A stretch of DNA of 64,000 bases from Bathymodiolus brooksi (taxonomy: Eukaryota > Mollusca > Bivalvia > Mytilida > Modiolidae): the NCBI GenBank assembly GCA_963680875.1, contig OY804579.1:78295095-78359094 (forward strand), in the 5' to 3' direction. Below the pieces are notes generated by a model, which did not search any database, was not told the DNA's origin, and saw only the letters and a list, made by a program, of their open reading frames with translations. Of this stretch, positions 55,819 through 64,000 are shown piece by piece; positions within the stretch are counted from its first letter, which is position 1; the number at the start of each line of letters is the position of its first letter. The translations under genes and the position numbers were made by a program.

Positions 55819-56290
55819 TCTAATGTACACCAACAGAATAACTATAACCATTGATTTACATACAGTATACACATATTAAATCAACATAAATCGCACCGGA
55901 CTCTGTTGTCCGCCATTTTGAATACCGGACTCTATTTACATATCATCTTGTATATATGAATATTTCCACGTTACTTGCTATTTTATTCAATCTTTGATAA
56001 AATGCCTATAGATAAACACATATACAATAATAATCAATCTTTAAATGTACAGAATACATGCTGTAAATCGACGATATTGCTACCGGACTCTATATCCGCC
56101 ATTTTGAATCTATGAACGATTGCTGATCACCTTGTATATTTCAATGAAAACCTATTATTTAGTATTTATTTTGTTGGAAATTATAAGAATTATATATAAA
56201 AAAAAAAAAAAAAAAACAATACCACAGGAATACATCATTTAATATACATATAAACTAATATTAAGCCTCCGGACTCTGTTTAGTAGTACC

Positions 56291-56917
56291 GCGTGAAACC
56301 AGATACAGCGAAAATCAAAGCCGTAAATAACTTCAGAGTTCCTGAAAATCCGACTGAAGTGAAGAGTTTCCTTGGATTAGTTAACTTTTGTGCAAAATAT
56401 ATTCGTGATTTCGCTACACTTGCCGAACCGTTAAGAAAATTAACGAGAAAAGAAGTTAAATGGCAATGGAATAGTGAACAGCAAATGGCTTTCGAAACAT
56501 TGAAACGAAGACTAACTAGCGCCGACGTAATGAGCTACTACAACCAGAACGCGGAAACGAACATTATTGTCGACGGTAGCCCTTTTGGTTTAGGGGCCAT
56601 ATTAAACCAGAAACAATCAGATGGAAATTTTAAGCCGTTAGCTTATGCAAGTAGAACTTTAAGTCCCGTAGAAAGACGCTACTCGCAAACCGAGAGAGAA
56701 GCATTAAGTGTGTATTGGGCTATTAAGCGATTTAACATGTATCTTTACGGAATGTGTTTTACCGTATATACAGATCATAAACCGTTAGAGAGGATTTTTA
56801 CAAGTGTTCACGAAGCACCTGCTAGAATTCAGAAATGGGTGTTAGATCTTCAGCAGCACGAATTTGTTGTTAAATATTTACCAGGTCATTTAAACGCAGC
56901 TGACATCTTATCGCGTT
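56291..56917 (+). pseudogene. pol: Element 1 RT end and RNase H
   Basis: Continues the RT at the duplicated target (VKPDTAKIKAVNNFRVPENP, KSFLGLVNFCAKYIRDFA). RNase H: NIIVDGSPFGLGAILNQ, LAYASRTL, RRYSQTEREALSVYWAI, VYTDHKPLERIF, with acidic residues in place. Ends NAADILSR at the insertion of element 2. Confidence 0.9.
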
Positions 56918-57239
56918 TATAGTGTATTGCCATATTATCTTTACTAATGTTTATTCTCAAGAAAGACATTAACTTGATTAATCCGTTTGTCACTAATGAT
57001 GTGTGTGACCCGCCGTGAACTTTTACTTTCAATATATCATTTACCATATTGTAAATAGATTATATATTTCTTATATCCTGTGAAAATTGACATCTGGTTT
57101 CTATCTTCTGTACTTCAGCATGCATTGTTATATTCATGAGAAAGTTTAGTCTTAGTAAATGTAATCTTAGAATGCAGTCGTGTTTTATTTCTTTAATGAC
57201 ATTAAAGAACATAGAAATGTTTTAGTCAAATACACAACA
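56918..57239 (+). repeat. 5' LTR of element 2
   Basis: 322 bp, almost identical to 61449-61770. Contains ATTAAAGAACATAG near its end as a possible polyadenylation context. Confidence 0.93.
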
Positions 57240-57326
57240 ATTTTTGGCGACGAGGATGGCCGTTCATTGTTTAAATTAATTCGAAGGACTTTTCCGATCT
57301 TGTTTCTGTGAGATTTCCTTGGTTAA

Positions 57327-58457
57327 TTGGACAATATGGCAAATGGATATATTGGTAAAATAGAACCGTTTGACGATAGTGTTGAATCGTGGAATTCCTA
57401 TGTTGAGAGATTGGAACAGTATTTTACAGTAAATGAAATAGATGATGAAAAGAAAGTTCCAGCATTATTGACATTATTAGGTGGAAAAACCTATGGACTT
57501 TTAAGAAATTTAACGTTACCAGACAAACCGGCAACAAAAACTTACGATGCAATTGTAAAACTTCTAAAGGACCATTTAAGTCCGAAGCCGTTAATTGTTG
57601 CAGAAAGGTTCCGCTTTTATAAACGTTACCAGTTACAAGGGGAGACAGTGAACAAGTACGTAGCTGAACTTAGACGATTAGCAGAATATTGTGAGTTCGG
57701 AACTCTAAATGAATCTTTAAGAGACCAGTTTGTTGTTGGACTTAAAGATGAACATACACAGAAGAAGTTGTTAGCTGTTGCGGACTTGACATTCGTCAAA
57801 GCTATTGAAATTGCTGTAGCTGTTGAAACTGCAAACAAGGATGCAATAGAACTGAGAGGAAAATCAAATCCTGAGAGTTCCGTAAATAAGGTGCAAAGAC
57901 ATCACAGACCGACGTCGTCAGTGAAAACAGGAAAACAAAAATTATTTGTTTGTTACCGGTGCAATGGAATGAATCACCGACCGGACAATTGCAAATTTAA
58001 AGACGTCATATGTCACAACTGCAATAAAAGAGGACATATTCGTAAAGCGTGCAAATCAGCTGTGAAATCAAAACAAAGACCACAAAAGAAAATTCATGCC
58101 GTACATAATGAGAAGTGTAGTGATGATGATGATTATTTGGGAATTAATTGTGTGAAAAATAAAAACGCACAAGATTCAATTTGGATTACACCAAATGTGA
58201 ATGGAAAGGAGATTAAAATGGAGCTGGATACCGGTTCAGCCGTATCAATAATTTCTGTGCTGAATTATAACAAGTATTTTGAAAATGAAAAGCTAGAAAG
58301 TGCAAAAATCACACCGAAAACATATTCAGGCGAATTATTGATTCCAAAGGGATATATTAATGTTCAAGGGAAATATAATGGTCAGTGTGAAAGTCTTAAA
58401 TTGTATGTAGTGCAAAAAGGTGGCACTGCATTATTTGGTCGAGAAAATCAATCTTGA
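57327..58457 (+). CDS. gag: Element 2 Gag and protease
   Basis: 376 codons. Gag domain to ~170, two CCHC knuckles (CYRCNGMNHRPDNC from ~209, CHNCNKRGHIRKAC after), protease site MELDTGSAVS (DTG at ~301-303). Ends LFGRENQS and stop at 58455. The pol frame overlaps it by about 38 bp in a different phase. The junction looks like a small deletion near 58438 but could also be a programmed shift. Confidence 0.9.
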   Translation: MDNMANGYIGKIEPFDDSVESWNSYVERLEQYFTVNEIDDEKKVPALLTLLGGKTYGLLRNLTLPDKPATKTYDAIVKLLKDHLSPKPLIVAERFRFYKRYQLQGETVNKYVAELRRLAEYCEFGTLNESLRDQFVVGLKDEHTQKKLLAVADLTFVKAIEIAVAVETANKDAIELRGKSNPESSVNKVQRHHRPTSSVKTGKQKLFVCYRCNGMNHRPDNCKFKDVICHNCNKRGHIRKACKSAVKSKQRPQKKIHAVHNEKCSDDDDYLGINCVKNKNAQDSIWITPNVNGKEIKMELDTGSAVSIISVLNYNKYFENEKLESAKITPKTYSGELLIPKGYINVQGKYNGQCESLKLYVVQKGGTALFGRENQS

Positions 58458-60444
58458 TTGGAAAAATCTTAAGTGGATAAATAAAATATCCGTATCCGGG
58501 AATACAAGTGAGAATTTGGATTTACTTCTGAAGGAATATTCAAATGTTTTCAGTGATGGAATAGGATGTGTTGCTGAAATAAAAGCCAAGCTTACACTGA
58601 AGGAAAATGCAACTCCCAAGTTTGTTAAGGCAAGACCCGTACCGTTCTCAATTAAACCGCAAGTGGAACGTGAACTTTCCAGACTGGAAAATGAAGGAAT
58701 ATTGTCAAAAGTTGACACAAGTGAGTGGGCACCCCCGATAGTCCCCGTAATGAAACCAAATGGTTCCGTACGTATCTGTGGAGATTTCAAAACAACAGTA
58801 AATCCAATGCTTAACGTGGACCAATACCCGCTTCCACGAATTGATGAAATTTTTGCAACACTTGCAGGAGGACAGAAATTCACAAAGATTGACCTTCGTC
58901 AGGCTTATTTACATCTGGAAGTAGATGATGAGTCAAAACCATTAATGACAATAAACACACACAAGGGACTCTATCGATATAACAGACTATTATTTGGGAT
59001 AGCGGCAGCCCCAGCTATATGGCAAAGGACAATGGACCAAGTGCTTAATGGACTTGGTGGAGTTCAGTGCATGTTAGATGACATGATTATCACGGGATCC
59101 AGTGATGAGATGCACTTGCATAACTTGAGAAACGTACTTCAGAGACTTCAGAACTATGGTTTGAGAGCGAACTTACAGAAGTGTTATTTTTTAAAGGAAA
59201 ATGTTACCTATTGCGGACATGAAATCAGTGCAGAGGGACTGAGAAAAACGCCGGACAAAATACAAGCTGTAAGGGAAACACCGACCCCGAAAAATGTAAA
59301 GGAAGTACGAGCTTTTTTGGGACTAGTAAACTATTACCACAGGTTTTTACCGAATTCTGCGACCGTACTGAAACCATTAAACGAACTGCTTGAAAAGGAC
59401 AGAAAATGGGACTGGACAGATAAATGTGAGAAAGCGTTTGAGGACACAAAAACAATGATTACCTCAGATCAAGTGCTTACACATTACAACCCTGATTTAC
59501 CGGTACGTTTAGCTTGTGATGCGTCACCGTTCGGACTGGGGGCAGTACTTTCTCATGTTATGCCGGATGGATATGAAAGACCGATTGCGTTCGCGTCAAG
59601 AAGTCTTGCAAAGTCGGAAAAGAACTATGCGCAAATTCAGAAGGAAGCCCTTGGAATAGTGTGGGGAGTGAAGAAATTTCACACATATTTGTACGGTAGG
59701 AAATTTACATTATTAACTGATCATATGCCATTAACCACAATTTTTAATCCAGAGAAATCAATACCTGTCACTACTGCAGCTAGATTACAACGTTATGCTA
59801 TTTTTCTTTCTGGATTCACGTATGATATTGAATATAAAAGTACTAAGAGACACAATAATGCAGACGCGTTATCAAGATTGCCAGTTCAAAATGATACTGA
59901 CACGAAAACTGCAGATGCAGATGATGTATTTCACATGTCACAAATTGACGATTTACCTGTGACAAGTGCAGAAATACAACGGGAAACGAGAAAGGACAAG
60001 GTGTTAGCATCCGTGTTGAACCAGACCATGAATGGATGGGAAAATACTGACAATAAAACTTTAAATCCGTATTATAATCGCAGAAATGAGATAACAGTGA
60101 GTCATGGCTGTTTAATGTGGGGAATAAGAGTTATTATTCCGGTAAAATTCAGGACCCGAATCCTAGAATTGTTACACAGTAGTCATCCTGGAGTGGTGAA
60201 AATGAAGGCACTAGCCAGAAGTCATGTGTGGTGGCCTGGGATTGACCATGAAATTGAAAAGTTAGTGAAGAGTTGTACAGGATGTCAGACAACACAACAC
60301 GCGCCAACACTTGCACCGTTACATCCATGGGAGTGGCCTGAAACCCCATGGCAACGAGTCCATATTGACTTCGCAGGTCCGTTCATGAACCGAATGTTTT
60401 TCGTTATGATGAATGCACACAGCAAATGGCCGGAGATTTTTTAA
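58420..60444 (+). CDS. pol: Element 2 Pol: RT, RNase H, integrase N-terminus (nonsense at end)
   Basis: 674 codons. RT ~45-230 with EWAPPIVPVMKPNGSVRICG, TKIDLRQAYLHLEV and CMLDDMIITG (LDD at ~219-221). RNase H ~345-470 (RLACDASPFGLGAVLS, LLTDHMPL). Integrase begins with the HHCC zinc site (LLHSSHPGVVK ... CTGCQ) and the first catalytic Asp in HIDFAGPF. The frame stops at a TAA (60442-60444) after KWPEIF, but the same phase continues at once, so this is a single nonsense change. The leading Met is unlikely to be a real start. Confidence 0.92.
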   Translation: MALHYLVEKINLDWKNLKWINKISVSGNTSENLDLLLKEYSNVFSDGIGCVAEIKAKLTLKENATPKFVKARPVPFSIKPQVERELSRLENEGILSKVDTSEWAPPIVPVMKPNGSVRICGDFKTTVNPMLNVDQYPLPRIDEIFATLAGGQKFTKIDLRQAYLHLEVDDESKPLMTINTHKGLYRYNRLLFGIAAAPAIWQRTMDQVLNGLGGVQCMLDDMIITGSSDEMHLHNLRNVLQRLQNYGLRANLQKCYFLKENVTYCGHEISAEGLRKTPDKIQAVRETPTPKNVKEVRAFLGLVNYYHRFLPNSATVLKPLNELLEKDRKWDWTDKCEKAFEDTKTMITSDQVLTHYNPDLPVRLACDASPFGLGAVLSHVMPDGYERPIAFASRSLAKSEKNYAQIQKEALGIVWGVKKFHTYLYGRKFTLLTDHMPLTTIFNPEKSIPVTTAARLQRYAIFLSGFTYDIEYKSTKRHNNADALSRLPVQNDTDTKTADADDVFHMSQIDDLPVTSAEIQRETRKDKVLASVLNQTMNGWENTDNKTLNPYYNRRNEITVSHGCLMWGIRVIIPVKFRTRILELLHSSHPGVVKMKALARSHVWWPGIDHEIEKLVKSCTGCQTTQHAPTLAPLHPWEWPETPWQRVHIDFAGPFMNRMFFVMMNAHSKWPEIF

Positions 60445-61095
60445 ATGAAATCTATCACAGCAATTAAAACCATAAACATTATGAGACAAGTGTTCGCAAG
60501 AAATGGTGTACCTTCACAAATCGTCAGTGATAATGGACCAACATTCATCTCAGAAGAATTCAAAGAATTTATGAGTAGCAACGGGATTAAGCATACAAAA
60601 TCTGCACCGTATCATCCCGCTACGAATGGACTAGTCGAGAGATTTATTCAAACATTCAAACAGGCGATGAAACAGGAGACTAGTGATATGAACAAAAAGA
60701 TTGCTAATTTTTTACTAACATATAGACAGACCCCGCACTCTAGTACCCACGAAACGCCATCAAAATTATTTCTTGGCAGAGAATTAAGATCGAGACTTCA
60801 TTTGTTAAAACCAAATATTAAAAACACTGTTAGAAGTAACCAGGAAAAAGCTTGTGAAATGCGACAGGAAAAGAAATATAGACAATTCGAAGTAGGCGAA
60901 AGAGTTATTGCGAGAGACTATAGAGGAAAAGATCCGTGGGTAGCAGGAAATATCAGTGAGCGTGAGGGACCACTTATGTATAAAGTGGCAACCGACAAAG
61001 GACAAATATGGAGACGACACACAGAACAATTAAAAGCCACAAAAATGGAACAAACTCGTGAAGCACCGAATGTTGATGACTATTGTTGTACATGA
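60445..61095 (+). CDS. pol: Element 2 integrase, remainder after the nonsense codon
   Basis: In phase with the preceding frame. Second catalytic Asp in IVSDNGPTF and Glu in NGLVERFIQ complete the DDE set, followed by a GPY/F-like segment (REGPLMYKV). At about 61080 a frameshift occurs: the alternative frame continues as a basic Pro/Arg tail (RRNPRRERNPPKRL) to a stop at 61223-61225. Confidence 0.88.
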   Translation: MKSITAIKTINIMRQVFARNGVPSQIVSDNGPTFISEEFKEFMSSNGIKHTKSAPYHPATNGLVERFIQTFKQAMKQETSDMNKKIANFLLTYRQTPHSSTHETPSKLFLGRELRSRLHLLKPNIKNTVRSNQEKACEMRQEKKYRQFEVGERVIARDYRGKDPWVAGNISEREGPLMYKVATDKGQIWRRHTEQLKATKMEQTREAPNVDDYCCT

Positions 61096-61448
61096 TGGTG
61101 ATGAACAATCAACATCGATCACTGAAAACACTTATTCACCGAAACACAAAGTACCTGAGACAACTCCGCGTCGTAACCCTAGACGAGAAAGAAATCCACC
61201 GAAAAGACTTATAACAGAAATATAATTGTGCATGAATAGGACTGTATGGCTACACGGTATGAGGCATAATAATCCTCGTGTTGTCATATCAGACAATAGT
61301 CTGATCTTGCATGAAATATGAAAATATTGTAAAAAAATGCATGTGCTATCTTTCTATCTTTATTCTTTGTTTATATTTTCAAATCACATGATTAAGGTTT
61401 CATTGATAAATTATTTCAGGCGGACATCTGGAATTATCAGGGAGGAAA

Positions 61449-61770
61449 TATAGTGTATTGCCATATTATCTTTACTAATGTTTATTCACAAGAAAGACAT
61501 TAACTTGATTAATCCGTTTGTCACTAATGATGTGTGTGACCCGCCGTGAACTTTTACTTTCAATATATCATTTACCATATTGTAAATAGATTATATATTT
61601 CTTATATCCTGTGAAAATTGACATCTGGTTTCTATCTTCTGTACTTCAGCATGCATTGTTATATTCATGAGAAAGTTTAGTCTTAGTAAATGTAATCTTA
61701 GAATGCAGTCGTGTTTTATTTCTTTAATGACATTAAAGAACATAGAAATGTTTTAGTCAAATACACAACA
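61449..61770 (+). repeat. 3' LTR of element 2
   Basis: See 5' LTR; preceded by polypurine CAGGGAGGAAA at 61438-61448 and followed by GCGTT. The sequence 61226-61437 between pol and this LTR is non-coding. Confidence 0.93.
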
Positions 61771-63088
61771 GCGTTCACCGGGAGCTGAATCATACGAAAA
61801 TGATTATGAAAGTAATGAACAATGTGTGTGTTATGTCGCGCAAAATGCTGTGCCAAAAGCGATGACAATCGCCGAAATACAAGAAGCTTCAGAAAAAAAC
61901 AAAACAATATGCAAAATTCGAGAAGGTATCGAGAAAAACAAATGGACAAAGGAAGGTGAATTAAAACCGTATTTTATAGTACGCAAGGATTTAACTGTTC
62001 ATGAGTCTATCATACTGAAAGGACGAAAACTGGTAATTCCGCGCAAACTCCGCCAACGTATTCTTCAACTTGCTCATAAGAGCCATCAAGGTGTCTTGAA
62101 AACAAAACAACTGTTACGTGAAAAAGTTTGGTGGCCGAGAATGGATAAAGATTTAGAAGAAATGATAAAAACGTGTCATGCATGTCAAAGTATGGCAAAC
62201 CCGACTCAAGCAACGCCAATAAATACAACCAAACTACCAGACCGTCCGTGGAAAAAACTTGGAATTGATTTAACCGGTCCGTTTACAAACAATGAATACC
62301 TTCTTGTTGTGATCGACTATTACTCAAGATTTCCAGAGGTCGAAATTGTTCGTTCAATTAGTAGTGCTACAATTATAAACAAGTTAAGAAAAATATTTGC
62401 TGTGCATGGAATATGTAACTTGTATCAGACAACGGAAGCCAATTCGTATCAGAAGAATTCAAGTCATATTTAGAAGAATTAGGGATTAAACATACACGTG
62501 TAACCCCTTATTGGGCAAGAGCAAATGGACTAGTAGAGAACTTTAATAAGTCATTAAAGAAAGCTATCAGAGCAGCCCGAGCTGAAAACAAAAACTGGCA
62601 TAACGAACTTTATACGTTCCTATTACAATACCGAAACACCACATTTAACAACGGGTCGTACACCAGCAGAACTTTTATTCAATAGAACTGTTATGGCAAA
62701 GGTGCCAGAAATGTCAAAATTCAAAGTACAAAATTCGTTAAAAAACAGAGACAAAGAGCAGAAACAAAAAATGAAATACTATGCCGACAAAAGAATGAGC
62801 AACAACTTTCAAAAATATCGAATAGGACAAAATGTTATTTTATTGCGAAGAGAAGAGAGTAAAATGTCTAGCCGATATGAAGATAAACCGTACAAAGTTG
62901 TGAGACAAAGAGGAACAAGTGTTATGTTAAGGTCAAATAACGGACATATTATCTACCGTAACGTTTCACATGTGCGTCCTTATTTCAGAAAATTCGAAAG
63001 AAATGCACATTGCGACAACCGTCAAAACATTGTTAGGGCCAGACCGCACAGGTTGAGGAAGATGCCACGACCGACCGCAGTGCGATAA
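61771..63088 (+). pseudogene. pol: Element 1 integrase and C-terminus, two frameshifts
   Basis: The frame reads from the GCGTT duplication (SPGAESYEND...). HHCC zinc site LAHKSHQGVLKTKQLL ... CHACQ; first catalytic Asp in LGIDLTGPF. A frameshift near 62410 moves the rest to another frame (VSDNGSQFVSEEFK, ARANGLVENFNK with the Glu). A second near 62650 returns to the frame of 62693-63088 (GRTPAELLFNRTV, then KYRIGQNVILLRREE and a basic end). All catalytic residues survive but the protein cannot be made in one piece. Confidence 0.87.
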
Positions 63089-63354
63089 ATTGGAAGAGAC
63101 TCTCAGTTGACCGTGAAATCGAACAGATTAATTGGATTTAGAGACATTAGTTGTGTTTGTCTGTGAGATAGGGAGAGAATAAGTGACAGATTTATTACTT
63201 TATCTTTAACCACGAAAGACACTAATATTTGCAAAGCTAATTATTCACGTTACTTTCAAGATTTGGACTTGAATTCAAAGTTTAAATTTATTTCTGTGTA
63301 TTGTAATTAATTAAACGGTAATTAAATGTTTCTTATCTGAAAACAAGGAAGGGA
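63089..63354 (+). other. Element 1 non-coding 3' region and polypurine tract
   Basis: No frame. Ends AAAACAAGGAAGGGA just before the TGTAAC of the LTR. Confidence 0.75.
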
Positions 63355-64000
63355 TGTAACATACAGATTTATGAATGAAATTATAGTAACCAACGAGAGT
63401 GAGTGGGCGGAGCATATGTACGTGGTGTTTGCATGTTATGTACTCTTTATGTTACTTTGTATCACATATCCAGAAATCATGGGTAGTTTGCTCATTTGCA
63501 TATCCAAGATGGCGGTTTCTTCAAGCCAGAAATTTTTACAAAGATTTCTTAAAGAAATATTTTGTTCGGGGATGCGGGCATTTTACTGAGGTGAAATATT
63601 TGACATTACACCGGTAGAAACAAGCACAGCAAATGTTAGCTAGATGGATAAATTATTCGCGGTTCCCACACTATTTTAAAAACAAGGCATATTTCTGTGA
63701 ATTCTAATATGGATATCACTGCAGAATTCAAATCTTAGTCGACTTATTCTAATTGTTTAACATGGATGCACACTATTTTCTGAACCAAATACGGAAACTT
63801 CCGGTGTAGATCTATCTCTTTTTTCACACATTATTTGAATAAAATTTGTTTCCACGGTTCCCAGGAAGATTGAAATGGTCAGATTTTGGGAAATGTCAGC
63901 TTCTGTAAGGGCCACTTGAAGGGTAACGAGTGTTTTCATTAAAACTCGAATTGTTATCTGCTGAAAAATAGTCAATCATTGTCGACACCGGTTTAAATAT
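63355..64000 (+). repeat. 3' LTR of element 1 (runs past the window edge)
   Basis: First 110 bp identical to the 5' LTR. Then unrelated sequence, including CAAGATGGCGG at ~63507. The closing GATATTACA of the 5' LTR and the expected flanking sequence ATAATGATG were not found before 64000, so the LTR probably ends outside. A CATTACA at 63604-63610 is an alternative end but lacks a matching target duplication. Short ORFs here are not supported as genes. Confidence 0.65.

Larger units (their letters stand above)
48718..56290. mobile_element. 7.6-kb element with ~480-bp TIRs and 9-bp target duplication
   Basis: Flanks GCGTGAAAC at 48709-48717 and 56291-56299. Inverted repeats 48720-49205 and 55819-56290 begin GGTACTACTAAACAGAGTCC and look over 90% identical by eye, apart from a 20-bp repeat difference and a poly-A run. 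They contain AGTCCGG motifs (six left, four right) and CAAAATGGCGGA. The left terminus has two extra bases (AG), so the duplication could be read as 7 bp. No transposase is seen; the bulk of the interior is LINE B. Confidence 0.85.
56918..61770 (+). mobile_element. Ty3/gypsy element 2, complete, young insertion
   Basis: 4,853 bp. LTRs of 322 bp each (56918-57239, 61449-61770) differ at one position by eye (TTATTCTCAAG versus TTATTCACAAG). Target duplication GCGTT at 56913-56917 and 61771-61775. Primer-site-like TTGGCGACGAGGATGG follows the 5' LTR; polypurine tract CAGGGAGGAAA precedes the 3' LTR. The LTR starts TATAGTG and ends CACAACA. No envelope gene. Confidence 0.95.
34491..64000 (+). mobile_element. 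Ty3/gypsy element 1, opened by three nested insertions, extends past right edge
   Basis: Pieces in order: 5' LTR 34491-34675, gag-protease 34816-35991, reverse transcriptase 47987-48717, RNase H 56291-56917, integrase 61771-63088, polypurine tract 63340-63354, 3' LTR from 63355. Interruptions: 36017-47986 (TIR element, target AACAACCGA), 48718-56290 (TIR element, target GCGTGAAAC), 56918-61770 (LTR element 2, target GCGTT). Reading the host pieces across each duplicated target gives a normal pol order. Gag, RT and integrase carry frameshifts or stops, so the element is dead. Lineage within Ty3/gypsy not determined. Confidence 0.88.

Noticed and set aside
58431..58883. 150-codon minus-strand ORF inside element 2
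   Set aside because: Antisense shadow of the pol frame.
61096..61448. Envelope gene after pol in element 2
   Set aside because: The stretch holds only the shifted Pol tail to 61225 and non-coding sequence; no signal peptide or membrane segment.

Overview
The window looks like a piece of a bivalve mollusc chromosome, probably a mussel-like animal. It is AT-rich, carries one host gene split into many small exons, and is full of tRNA-derived SINEs, LINEs, Ty3/gypsy elements, terminal-inverted-repeat (TIR) elements and large minisatellites. The organism call is inference from gene architecture and repeat types.

Left half (1-31 kb): one minus-strand gene can be read through 18 consecutive exons with consistent splice phases, from a start codon at 30746 to the left edge (303). 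It encodes the first ~643 residues of a VWA3A-like protein with two von Willebrand factor A (VWA) domains; its 3' end lies outside the window. The introns hold six separate tandem arrays (units of 41-57, 75, 49, 68, 32 and ~161 bp), tRNA-headed SINEs, MITEs and foldbacks, a TIR element with a broken FEN-like nuclease gene, and a 2.8-kb foldback element with a 9-bp target duplication that contains a RecQ-like fragment. Two tandem arrays are made from the ends of this gene's own exons, splice donor included. The 75-bp array derives from the tRNA-like head of a SINE.

Middle (31-34.5 kb): no gene is recognised. It holds a TIR-like element with short repeated motifs, a 48-bp-arm hairpin, a SINE, and a perfect 108-bp palindrome with no spacer.

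Right part (34.5-64 kb): a single old Ty3/gypsy element (element 1) runs from a 5' LTR at 34491 past the right edge. It is opened by three nested insertions: a ~12-kb TIR element at 36017-47986 (9-bp target duplication) that itself carries several LINEs; a 7.6-kb element at 48718-56290 with ~480-bp TIRs that carries a minus-strand LINE; and a young Ty3/gypsy element (element 2) at 56918-61770 with 322-bp LTRs and a 5-bp target duplication. Once the insertions are recognised, the gag, reverse transcriptase, RNase H and integrase pieces of element 1 lie in the expected order. Most coding capacity here is transposon-derived, and nearly every frame has a visible break.
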